A DNA stretch of 64,000 bases from Rhynchopus euleeides (Eukaryota; Euglenozoa; Diplonemea; Diplonemida; Diplonemidae). This document shows, piece by piece, positions 53,778 to 62,920 of the stretch (position 1 is the stretch's first letter; each line of letters opens with the position of its first letter). Made by a program: the position numbers and the translations under genes. The stretch spans positions 1,302,569 through 1,366,568 of the forward strand of contig OY723249.1 in assembly GCA_963210315.1 (NCBI GenBank). Reading direction: 5' to 3'. Under the pieces are notes generated by a model. It saw only the letters and a program-made list of their open reading frames with translations, was not told the DNA's origin and searched no databases.

Positions 53778-55187
53778 ATGGCGCAGCTCAGGAAGGTGGA
53801 TTGGAAGAAAATCCCCATTCCCCGCCTTCCTGAGGGACGGCGTGCGGCCCCCCTGCGCCCCAGGTGTGTGTTCCCCCCGTGTCTCATTGTCCACAGGGCT
53901 CAGGAGAGTGTCTCCTGCTGGCGCTGTGGGTGTCGTGCCCGGGCCAGCCGCCCGGAGTGGAAGGAGCTCGCGGGGGAAGAGAACGCCCTCGAGCGTTTTG
54001 AGAAAGACCCGGATGTTCCTGACTGGTGTTGCCCCCTCTGCGCCTACGCGGTGTCGACAGGGGAAGAGCTCGAGGGGGAGCTGGCGGAGATGAAAGGAGC
54101 TGAAGAGCAGGTGAGTGAGGCGGCGGCGGCGAATGCGGAGACCTTCGAAGTGCCGTTCCAACCTAAAGCCACCTCCCCTGCTGTCGTGCCCCCTCCCTCC
54201 CAAACAGGTCCGCCCCCCCCTGGTGCACAGGCACCCCCCCCAGCACAGGCTGGTCAGGATCCGCGCTCTGCCCCTACAGGGCAGGGAGGCGTGCTTCCTA
54301 CTCACACGGCCACAGGGTCCTCTGTGAACACCCCCACAGGATGGAGCACCACGCTTCCAATGAACACGGCCACAGGGCCAGGGAACGCTTTCCCACCTCA
54401 CTCGGCCACAGGGCCTGCAGGTGCTCAGCCTGGTGCAGCATACTGGGGCCAGGGCATGATGAGCCCGAGCCCTGAGCAGAGCCAGTGGTTCGGGATGCAG
54501 CCGCCCGGCGGCTGGTCTGGGTACGGAGCACCCACTGGGGCTTTCGGGGGGATTGGAGGAACAGCACCTCCTGCAAGCACAGGCTTCCCCCCTCCTACCA
54601 ATGCCGCAGCGCTCTGGCCACAGTACCATGTCCGTCCTGTGCAGATGTTCGATTCGGTCGAGCCATCCAGGGTTGTCACGTGGGGAGAGGCCCTCGGGAA
54701 CCCCCATCATGTGGAACACTTGTGGACTCGTCTGATGATGAGACACCCGTGCCCCACAACGGCTACTGAGTCGGGGCACCACCACGAGCGTCGGGTGCTC
54801 CTCTCGCTGCTCCGCATGGTCATCTTCTCCCCTGTGGCCAGGGCCCTTCCGGAGATGCTGCACATCCTGGTCGTTCGGCTGGAGGCCATCCTGCTTCGGG
54901 AGGGCTGGATTAAAGCAGCTTCCCTCAACAAGGACCAGGCAATCGTGGGTTCCGGGGAATTCGAGCACAGGCTCGCTTCCCTCCACTTCTCCGAATGCAC
55001 GCGTGAGAAGTTTGCTGCGGCCCAGTCGGAGGCCAGGGCTACCGCGGCACGGCACAGGCCCCCGGCAAACCCGAGCCCGGGAAACCGCCAGTACCCTCAG
55101 CACAACCAGGGATCCGGACGCGCCGCCGGCCACAAGAGGAAGGGTGGGGATTTTCAGCACCCCCAGCGCCCACGACCGTCACAGTGA
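53778..55187 (+). CDS. Gag-like protein of the tyrosine-recombinase retrotransposon
   Basis: 469 residues; ATG at 53778, stop TGA at 55185-55187. N-terminal zinc-binding region with SCWRCGCRA and, after about 30 residues, WCCPLCAY (two CxxC-type pairs, residues about 47-93). Then a Pro-rich stretch with short repeats of a (H/N)(T/S)ATG motif (about 170-215), a Gly/Pro region, and a conserved-looking helical C-terminal domain (HHVEHLWTRLMMRHP ... FEHRLASLHFSECTREKFAA), then a basic tail. By position and composition it should form the particle around the element RNA. Confidence 0.75.
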   Translation: MAQLRKVDWKKIPIPRLPEGRRAAPLRPRCVFPPCLIVHRAQESVSCWRCGCRARASRPEWKELAGEENALERFEKDPDVPDWCCPLCAYAVSTGEELEGELAEMKGAEEQVSEAAAANAETFEVPFQPKATSPAVVPPPSQTGPPPPGAQAPPPAQAGQDPRSAPTGQGGVLPTHTATGSSVNTPTGWSTTLPMNTATGPGNAFPPHSATGPAGAQPGAAYWGQGMMSPSPEQSQWFGMQPPGGWSGYGAPTGAFGGIGGTAPPASTGFPPPTNAAALWPQYHVRPVQMFDSVEPSRVVTWGEALGNPHHVEHLWTRLMMRHPCPTTATESGHHHERRVLLSLLRMVIFSPVARALPEMLHILVVRLEAILLREGWIKAASLNKDQAIVGSGEFEHRLASLHFSECTREKFAAAQSEARATAARHRPPANPSPGNRQYPQHNQGSGRAAGHKRKGGDFQHPQRPRPSQ

Positions 55188-56093
55188 CTCGACCCGTGGG
55201 GCCCCCTCCTCGAAAGACACCAGATCCGCCGACCGGCCCCAGAGGTGTCCGAGGAGGTGTTCAGCGAGCTGGAGCTGGACACCAGCACGTTTCTGGCGAC
55301 GTGCTACCGGGACAGTTCGCTCCGGGCCATGGTATCGGTGGAGGCCCGAGCGCGCCAGTTCCGACAACAGCTCGAGGTGCACGACCCGCACGTGGACCCC
55401 GAGAGAGCCTTTCTGATGTGGCTCAGGACCCTACTGCAACAAGGACAGATCAGCGCGGCCAGTGCCCGGCAGTACTTAACATATCACAGGATGTCAAAAA
55501 TCCCCCCCCAGGAGGCGTTCCGCCGGGCCACACTGCAGATTCCCCCCCCGAAGAGGGCCGAACCGACAACCATTTCGCAAGTGCAGGTCTTCAACGCAGT
55601 TTACACCCCGCCGTTGTCCCGGGCCGCAGTGGCACTCGCTCTACAGTGGAGCACGGGATGCAGATGGAGCGACCTGGAGAGGCTCCGCAGCTGCGATATC
55701 CGTTTCCTGGCCTCCGGCGACATCATGGTGACTTTCCTGGGCGGCAAGACAGACCTACACTGGAGGGGCCAGGCCCTCATGCTCCCCGCGAAGGGCAAGT
55801 ACATCGGGCTGCTTCGACGGCGGGTCGCTCATCGCCAGTCTCAGAGTCCGGAGGGTGCCCTGTTCCAAGGGCTGAAGTACACAGAGTACAACACTTTCCT
55901 CCGGCAGTCTCTGCACATTCTGTCGCATGGGGTCAGACGGAGCGCCCTGAAGAGGACGGCAGAGGTGGCGGGCCAGGCTTCTGCCCAACTGCTGGCTCGG
56001 CACCGCAATCCGACTTCGACCGAAGGATACCTCCCTCGCCATCTCTGGCAGTCGACGGTGCAGTCGAAGGAAGCGACACAGACTCTACAGTGA
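55188..56093 (+). CDS. Tyrosine recombinase of the retrotransposon
   Basis: Open from directly after the gag TGA, in the same frame, to TGA at 56091. Catalytic set: Arg in TGCRWSDLERL (about 55655), Lys in GGKT, HGVRRSA (His-x2-Arg, near 55928), the second His in LLARHRNPTSTEGY and the nucleophile Tyr of that same motif. The N-terminal core-binding helices include FLMWLRTLLQQGQISAASAR. The enzyme would integrate the circular DNA form. There is no ATG before 55329, which lies inside the N-terminal domain, so translation probably depends on reading through the gag stop or on a non-AUG start. Confidence 0.9.
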   Translation, partial: LDPWGPLLERHQIRRPAPEVSEEVFSELELDTSTFLATCYRDSSLRAMVSVEARARQFRQQLEVHDPHVDPERAFLMWLRTLLQQGQISAASARQYLTYHRMSKIPPQEAFRRATLQIPPPKRAEPTTISQVQVFNAVYTPPLSRAAVALALQWSTGCRWSDLERLRSCDIRFLASGDIMVTFLGGKTDLHWRGQALMLPAKGKYIGLLRRRVAHRQSQSPEGALFQGLKYTEYNTFLRQSLHILSHGVRRSALKRTAEVAGQASAQLLARHRNPTSTEGYLPRHLWQSTVQSKEATQTLQ

Positions 56094-57673
56094 GTGACTC
56101 GGGGGATTCGCTTGCCTCAGTGGGCAGCGTGTATCGGGCGGCGCCTTTCCGCCTGTTTCTAAAAGGATATGACTATGCAACGGCCTGGGCTGATGCTCAT
56201 TTCGCCGCTGCACCAAGAGCCGCCTACGAAGGGGTCATTTCTGAGGCGACCCGCACCACCATCTACATCGAGGATATGCTGAGGGCCTTCCCTGCCTTGC
56301 GTGAGAACTTCCAGTGGTTCCGCGATGCCGAATTCCTCACACGCCGGGTGAATTTCAACCTGAAGCCACGGCCAGGCCCCCCGAACACCAGGATAGTGCC
56401 ACACGTGGAGCGTCTTGACTCCCTGGGCATTACGGAGCCCTCCCCGAAGGCTGCCTCCGGGGTCACGTGGTATCAGGGGGTGTTCTGTGTCCCGAAGAAG
56501 GTGCCGGGTGCCCTGCGGTTTATTATGTCATGCAGGGCTATCAACGACGCCCTGGATATGTCTGACCTCCCCCGCTGCCAGTTGCCCTCATACGACGAGA
56601 TTCTGGCTACCGTATTCAGTGGAACCCTGGTCATGCAGTTTGACTTCAAATCCTTCTTTTTTCAATTCGATGTTCCCCTCGAAGTGCGCCACTTCTTCGG
56701 TTTTCGGGCCTGTCAACGTCATCGCCGCATGACCCGGCTACCAATGGGGTACGCACCGGCGCCCCAGGCGGCCCAGGCGGTGACAAACCTACTCGTGCAG
56801 GAGAGCTGTGCCAATGTCGAGGCACAGGGCCTGGCGTGGATCGACAACGCGATCTTCAGCGGCGACAGCAGCGCGCTGTTCCAGGTACACGAGACGTTCA
56901 CAACGCTGTGCAGAAGGTATCAGGTGGTCATCGGAGAATACGAATCCCCCGATGCATACACTACACTCCTGGGGATTGAGGTTAACCTGCGGCTGCGCCG
57001 ATGGCGCATGGATCCTGCGTGGGTTGCGAAGACGCTTCCAGCAGCCCGTGCCCTGCTGGCGCTGGGCCGGGCCCCCCTACGTTTGTGGTGGCGGATCAGC
57101 GGAGCTTTCCTGTGGAGGTTTCATGCACTGCGTCTACCACTGCACGGCGCCCTGAAGATCCTCACGTGGATGTCGACTACCTCCCAACTCCGCCTTCCCT
57201 GGGACGATCTGTACACGCTCTCTGACGAGGTGTCTCGGGCTCTGCATCAACAGACGGAGTCTCTGGCACAGAACCCATGGCAGTCATGGTCAAGGCGGGA
57301 GCTCCCGACGGTTCAGGTCGTGTGCGATGCCAGCCTGTCGGGGTGGGCCGTGGTGCTGGACGATTTACAAGCTCACCACGGCAAGTTCTGGGGCGACCTC
57401 CGCGGGGAGACTATATACATGAAGGAGCTCTTCGCTGCTTACAAGGCCGTGAAACTAGTCTGCAGCAGGCACCGATGGGAGAACCACCGTATCATCCTGT
57501 TTGGCGACAACCAGGCGGTTATCGGAGCCATCCGGAAGGGAGTGTCACACGTCGTCGGGGCACAGCACTGGCTTGATGGGATCTGCCAGCTTGCGGAAGC
57601 TCACGGATGCAGGGTCGACCCCGAATACGTCAAGTCGAGCGAAAACATCGCTGATCAGTATACGCGTTTATGA
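56084..57673 (+). CDS. Reverse transcriptase/RNase H of the retrotransposon
   Basis: In the -1 frame relative to gag and recombinase. The frame is open back to 55184, but recognisable sequence starts near 56100. RT motifs: VFCVPKKVPGALRFIMSCRA, motif A LVMQFDFKSFFFQFD, LPMGYAPAPQAAQ, and motif C WIDN (56837-56848), where the usual second Asp of the YxDD box is Asn. RNase H follows with the D-E-D-D set: VVCDASLSGWAV, YMKELFAA, LFGDNQAV and ENIADQYTRL. There is no suitable ATG; a frameshift product is likely. No methyltransferase domain follows. Stop is TGA. Confidence 0.9.
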   Translation, partial: STVSDSGDSLASVGSVYRAAPFRLFLKGYDYATAWADAHFAAAPRAAYEGVISEATRTTIYIEDMLRAFPALRENFQWFRDAEFLTRRVNFNLKPRPGPPNTRIVPHVERLDSLGITEPSPKAASGVTWYQGVFCVPKKVPGALRFIMSCRAINDALDMSDLPRCQLPSYDEILATVFSGTLVMQFDFKSFFFQFDVPLEVRHFFGFRACQRHRRMTRLPMGYAPAPQAAQAVTNLLVQESCANVEAQGLAWIDNAIFSGDSSALFQVHETFTTLCRRYQVVIGEYESPDAYTTLLGIEVNLRLRRWRMDPAWVAKTLPAARALLALGRAPLRLWWRISGAFLWRFHALRLPLHGALKILTWMSTTSQLRLPWDDLYTLSDEVSRALHQQTESLAQNPWQSWSRRELPTVQVVCDASLSGWAVVLDDLQAHHGKFWGDLRGETIYMKELFAAYKAVKLVCSRHRWENHRIILFGDNQAVIGAIRKGVSHVVGAQHWLDGICQLAEAHGCRVDPEYVKSSENIADQYTRL

Positions 57674-57705
57674 TGAAAAGGAGGGGGGAGGAAAAATAAA
57701 AAGTG

Positions 57706-57745
57706 ACCGTTCGTACAAACAAAGAACGCAACTCCAAGTCTTTTT
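57706..57745 (+). repeat. Split direct repeat B1
   Basis: 40 bp, ACCGTTCGTACAAACAAAGA to CAAGTCTTTTT; its T-run merges into A2. Confidence 0.9.
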
Positions 57746-57839
57746 TGCAAGAACAGCTAGCTTTTCGCACTAAAAAGACTCGTGGCAGCGTTCGGTATCC
57801 TGCACACATGCACTAGCAGGCACCGTTCGTACAAACAAA
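57742..57839 (+). repeat. Split direct repeat A2
   Basis: 98 bp, same sequence as A1. Confidence 0.95.
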
Positions 57840-57861
57840 GAACGCAACTCCAAGTCTTTTT
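57822..57861 (+). repeat. Split direct repeat B2, right end of the element
   Basis: 40 bp, same sequence as B1; shares its first 18 bases with the end of A2. Confidence 0.9.
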
Positions 57862-59657
57862 GCTCTCCTTTACCCCACCTTCCTCCTTCTGAGTGATGTA
57901 CTCTCTCTCTTCGCGTAGCCTTGTATTTATTACGCAAGAGAGTCTGTGTGCTGTGCGCGCGACGTGTGCACCCCTTGAAGCGGGTACATCACCTAGATTT
58001 TTATTCCAACCAGATCGTATTTCAACCGCCTTTCGGGGAACGCCCAACAAGCGCAGCCAGGTGCGACGGGGAAACCGGAGTTTGCCCCCGGGAGGGTCCC
58101 CTCTCAGGCCCTGAAACTGTGAGTATTTCTTTGGGGCAGCCTCCCCGTGAATGCTCTTCTCTTACGTTATTGTGCCGTGGCGATACGGCCAGTTTTCCTG
58201 ATATATATTCCCTTTTCCGATCGCTTGTGCGCACGAAGCGGACACCCGGTCTTTTTTTTATATCGCTCAACAGTTTTCCCCCTCGGGTTTTGCAGTCATC
58301 ATTCTGGTGACACCCGTGAGCCTCCTCCTCACACGTGCGAGAGACTTGACACTCGCTGTTCCGGGCTTTCAATCGCAGAGCCCGCACGCAGCTCCGGTGA
58401 GCAATGTCCGGCAAGCCGCACCTCCAAATCGTCCAGATGGGTCGCTCGCAGCGATCACCCAACCTAGAAAAGATACGGTTCGTGCCCCTGGTTGTAGCCC
58501 TGCTTCACTGCAGTAATGAGCTCGGCCAGCGTTAACGACCAATCCTCGTGTGTTTCTGCCTGCACTGTTTCTTCATCCATACGTCCTCACGGGGAGTATT
58601 TCCTGTGTGGACTCGGACCATTCGCGCGTATGACTGCATGTGAAGAACGAAGTACTGTTTTGCTGTGCAGGCATTCCTAGCTTACTCTACATGACTACGT
58701 CACTCTGGTGGCTGTACCCCCACCCCCTCCCGTGCGCGCAAAAATTTCCTCTCCTCCGGCTAAAGGTTTACCCAGAGCGAAACGCGATACCGCGATAAGA
58801 TCTTCCAAACCCGTTCAAGATTTTACCGCCCCCTCTCTGTGGGGTGCACCGAACACCCGACACCGTTGACCCCCCCACCCCCCCAGCTTCTTTTCTTTCA
58901 GGAACGTATTTCAAAATCATCTAAAGTCGTTCCAAAAGGGACCGGTTGCCGTGTGCCCTGTGATGGATATCTTGATGCGCCGCTTGCCCCTTGAAGAATC
59001 AGGCACGATCCAGAAAGACAGGGCACACGCAGGCACCGGGCCCCTCTTCAAAACAGAAATGTCTTGCATGTCAGGTTCGTGGTTGTCGCTCTCGAAACAA
59101 GGAGCCATACACCCACAAAGATCAGTTGATCTTGTGATTGTCGTTACTAAAAGGGGCCAACAGTCGTTGACACTTGCCTGAACAACCTTGCTACCAGGGC
59201 GGCATGTCCGGTCGCAGCCCAAAAGGCACCGTCCCCTGGGGGAAAAGATGTGCGGCGTGGTTTGACCGTTTGTACTGAAAAAAGAGCCACAAAATGGCCA
59301 CTGCCACGCGATCTTGGAAAATCGTGTTCATCCCCCCTCCCCCCCAGCAATCCCCACACGTGTTTTGCTCGTCAACGTTGAGGTGGTTCTACGTGATTCA
59401 AAAAATGACCTCCCTACCCCACCCATCCACTGTTCACATTTTTTGCCGAAAAAGAACGCACAATGCTGTAGAACGTACAGCAGACCCTGTTGGAGGTTCT
59501 GCCGTTAATTACACTGACACACAGACCAGCTGTAAACCCACGGTTTCCCCTGGGTCATTGAAGCAGGGTGTACTAAGTGATTGTCTTTCGGATACAAACG
59601 AAGACAACCCGTTGCACAAGGATTTGTCACCCGATTTTTTTTGTGATATTCCTCACA

Positions 59658-59777
59658 GGGGGGCCTCGCTACCAGGTGTGACTGAGTGAGAAGAAGTGAG
59701 CACCAGCCCCACTTGTTACTGCTTCACCTCACTGACTGACGAGCTGTGACTGGCTGTGACTGGTAGCGAGGCCCCCC
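59658..59777. mobile_element. 120-bp MITE with GGGGGGCCTCGCTACCAG ends
   Basis: Perfect 18-bp terminal inverted repeats, ACA on both sides as a 3-bp target duplication. The interior has GTGACTGA/TCACTGAC words. Confidence 0.8.
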
Positions 59778-62092
59778 ACAGAATGTTAAAAAATGGTGCT
59801 AATCACACCCACGCACACATATGTGGTCAGTCCTCTCTTTGGCACACTATACAAACTCAACTCTGGCTTCCCGACTGTATCCATGAGTGGATGATCCCGT
59901 TGTTGTTGTTCTGTCGGACCTGAGTCCGACGGCCTGGCTGCTTGTCTTCATGTATATCATTGCATGGTCTGTCTGCGCGCATCTGCGCGTGCTGTCACAA
60001 TCATGTGGGTGAGTGCATGATGCATGGTTTTCATGTCGGGATAAGTGCTGACCTCCCACCAGTACATCCCTCCCCACCCCGTCTTGACAGGCTTCCCCCC
60101 CATACCCCCATACCCCCACACCCGCCGCAGCCCCCCCCCCCCCCCATCCAAAATCAATTGATCTCGACACCTATGTTTGTACCCCATCGATGTTGTTTTT
60201 CCCGTAAATATACAATCCCCGTGGGACAACGCAAGTTCCAAGATCCGTGCGCTTTGCGCACTGCGCGCCCACTCACCAACTTTGCCAGGGGCGATTTGTG
60301 TCCCACCACATATTCGCCTTCGGCACTGGAGCCTTGGCTCTGTGCTAAAATGCCAGGTTGCTGCCTTGTATGCTCCACCAAATCTGGAGGGGCTTGTGGG
60401 GAGGTTGGGGTGGGTCGTATATTTGCAAGGAACACTTGCATTGTCCCACACATTCAAGGGTTAAACCATCGGTGGGGCACGCACCCACTTTAGCATTCTA
60501 CCCGATGGATTGGTGTATTGTTGGAAAGACGGATGGTTGGCATCGCTGATTTCGGATGTTGGATCCTCTGCACAAAAAAGCCACGCACGGCATTGCCGTA
60601 AAATGATGGACACTTCAGGCTATTTTCCGGGAAAAATGCTGAGGAGCGATCCGTCATCTTTACTAGATTTACGAGCAAGTGTTGTTCCGGCAAACTTAGC
60701 GTAAACAGTGCCTGCGTGGGCATGACGAACCAAACATCCGTGCCAAGAGAAATCAGCGCTGCAGCCATTCTCCCCCCCACCTCCCTTCCTGTGAATCATT
60801 GGGGCAGGACGCCCCTGTTAAGCTTTGGCAGACTGCAGATTCTCAGGCCACTTTTCCACACCAGAGCTGATGCTTCTGTTTCTTATCCGAAAGAGCTGTT
60901 AGATGACACCCGCAGAATCAGCAGGAAAGGCCGCCGTATTCCGAGCTGGCCTGTTGGAGCTGAAGTATTCTGTGCGGTATATTCGTGCGTACGCCACTTG
61001 CAGATTCATTGTCGAGGAAAATAGGACCGGCAGCCGCCCTCAAATGTCTCGCATGGGTGGGCCAGCACTACAGCGATGTGGTGCAGAACGAGATTATTTC
61101 CTGGAAAAGTCTTTGTTTCTTGATTTTGAGAATTATGGTCATCCTGGTGTGTTCCCCCGAGCTTGTTTGATGTGGAAACAGTTTTCACGTCATACTCTGC
61201 GCTGGATGTAACAAGTTGCGCGGACACCATTTCAGGATGCATTGCTTTTTGGCTGCACCTACATTGCCAGCCCGTTTCTCTCCCGATTTCGGCTGTAGAT
61301 GTGGGTGTGGGTGGGTGGGGTGTATTTGTTGCAATCTGGCCATCATGCGATCTCTCTTCCTCGTCGATTCTTCGACTGTGATCCGAAGAAGATCCACCCA
61401 CCCCATCCCTCCCACCCAATCACGACTTGCATGTGAATAACTCCATCCACTATTTTTGGTTCGATTCTGGCATGACTTTACTTCTTGGGAATCAGCACCC
61501 CTCCACCGAAACTTCTGTGATTCGGAAAAAAATCCACAAGGAAGCTTTGCACTCCCCCTCCCGAAAAATCGATTTGACTGGTATTGCCGGTGCAAAAATT
61601 GTGGGGGCTTAAGGATCTGGTAAAGGCATGTCTTCTCATTCGGTTTATTTGATCTTGCGTCTCTGCCGTCCGACAACTTTCTAAACAGGGCCCGGTTGCC
61701 CACATTCCTTCTTGAGGGTTGTGAGCACACGCAGGAAACTGCGTCGGTGCAAATCCTCGCAAAACAATATTCCAGTTCAACATCACCGCGAACCAGGTGT
61801 GGGTGTGCTCTCGCGGCCGCTGAATTCCCTTCAGCAGGGTCCGTCGCTCTGTGTTAGAAATGTGCCAGTCTGTGTCCTATTTTGCGAGGTGACTCACGCT
61901 CTGCACGTCCAACGAGGCAAAAAGGCCCAGCCGTTTCTTTTTTTCTCTTCTACGGATTTTTCCACAGCCTCGGATCTATTCTGCAGGCGTCGTGGGCCAG
62001 TTTCTAATTATTTTTTTTAAACCCATGCTGCCTCACCAGGGTATAAGATAGACTTTTTTTCTGGCGCCGTTTTCCGGTTTTTCTGGTTTTGA

Positions 62093-62338
62093 AAATTTTT
62101 CGCGCGCGCCTTCGGCGCGCGCGACCCGCGCAAACCCTCCCAGAATCTGAGAGGGCCCGGTGCCTGCGCGCGTCCTGTCGTACTGAGGCTGCTTGGTGGG
62201 GCAGGCGCAGCAGCTGCTTTGAAAGTTTGGACTCTCGGCCAAAAAACCGGTCTGGTGCAATTTTTTTACGCAGGGGGGTCTGGGGGGCGGAGCCCCCCAG
62301 CCGCCGGAGGCCACGGTAGTGATCATCTGTTCCCTACA
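62093..62338 (+). repeat. Two-hairpin element, copy 4
   Basis: Begins with GCGCGCGCC-TTCG-GCGCGCGC, ends with the GGA-loop hairpin and GGCCACGGTAGTGATCATCT. The interior is unrelated in sequence to copies 1-3, but hairpin order and spacing are alike. Confidence 0.75.
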
Positions 62339-62744
62339 GTCTGGATTCGCTTGTAAGTAGGAAGGCTTCGCTGTATCGCAGCCCGGCCAGCAGGAGATCA
62401 CTGGTCCTTGAGGGTTCAACCTTCAGGGTGGAGGAGGACGGGGGAGCGACCACTCGTGACAGGTGTGCGTTGTGGGTGGAGTGGGTGCACGACAGAATGG
62501 CCAAAGGGTCCACGAGATCTCTGCACACATTCCGTTATCGAGGAAATGGGCACCTAGCTGTGACGACAGGCAACAAACAAATCTCATCTGTTAGTTGCCC
62601 CCAATAGGCTTGGCGACCTTTAAGATTGCTTGAAAGTCGTTCGTGTTCTCGTCTCAGCCCTCCAGACAAGCAGATCTGTCTCGAGTTGGTGGGCTGTCGC
62701 CATGTATTCGATGGCACCGAGTGACGCTGCACAGAGGCAGACGA

Positions 62745-62920
62745 CACGGTGAACTCCAGCGGAGGTTACCCTACCTCCGCTGGAGTACACCGTGTGTCTC
62801 CCATGAGTCTCAACTAGCGGGAGTCGTAAATTAGCTGGAAAATAGACTCCCGTCTCCAGTACAGACTGCAGTCTTAGACTCCCTCTTAGACACTCGCTAG
62901 GGTGGCTGGAGTCCACCATG
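62745..62920. mobile_element. 176-bp relic of the 14.7-kb transposon family
   Basis: Ends CACGGTGAACTCCAGCGG and GGCTGGAGTCCACCATG; contains AACTAGCGGGAGTC and a further internal end-like copy (CCGCTGGAGTACACCGTG). An internally deleted, MITE-like derivative. Confidence 0.7.

Larger units (their letters stand above)
53643..57861 (+). mobile_element. Split-direct-repeat tyrosine-recombinase retrotransposon (PAT/Ngaro-like), about 4.2 kb
   Basis: Repeat layout A1 (53643-53740), three coding regions, B1 (57706-57745), A2 (57742-57839), B2 (57822-57861). This A1-ORFs-B1-A2-B2 plan is known for PAT, Ngaro, Kangaroo/TOC3 and related elements, which integrate a circular intermediate by a tyrosine recombinase and leave no target duplication. 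Coding order is gag-like, tyrosine recombinase, reverse transcriptase/RNase H. A1 and A2 appear identical over 98 bp and B1 and B2 over 40 bp, so the insertion looks young. Confidence 0.9.

Noticed and set aside
55245-55247. GTG at 55245 as the recombinase start
   Set aside because: GTG is not a usual eukaryotic start, and the frame is open without a break back to the gag stop; readthrough is the simpler reading.
60903-61211. 102-codon plus-strand frame as a gene
   Set aside because: Looks somewhat protein-like, but no family, no splice pattern, and an overlapping frame is as good.
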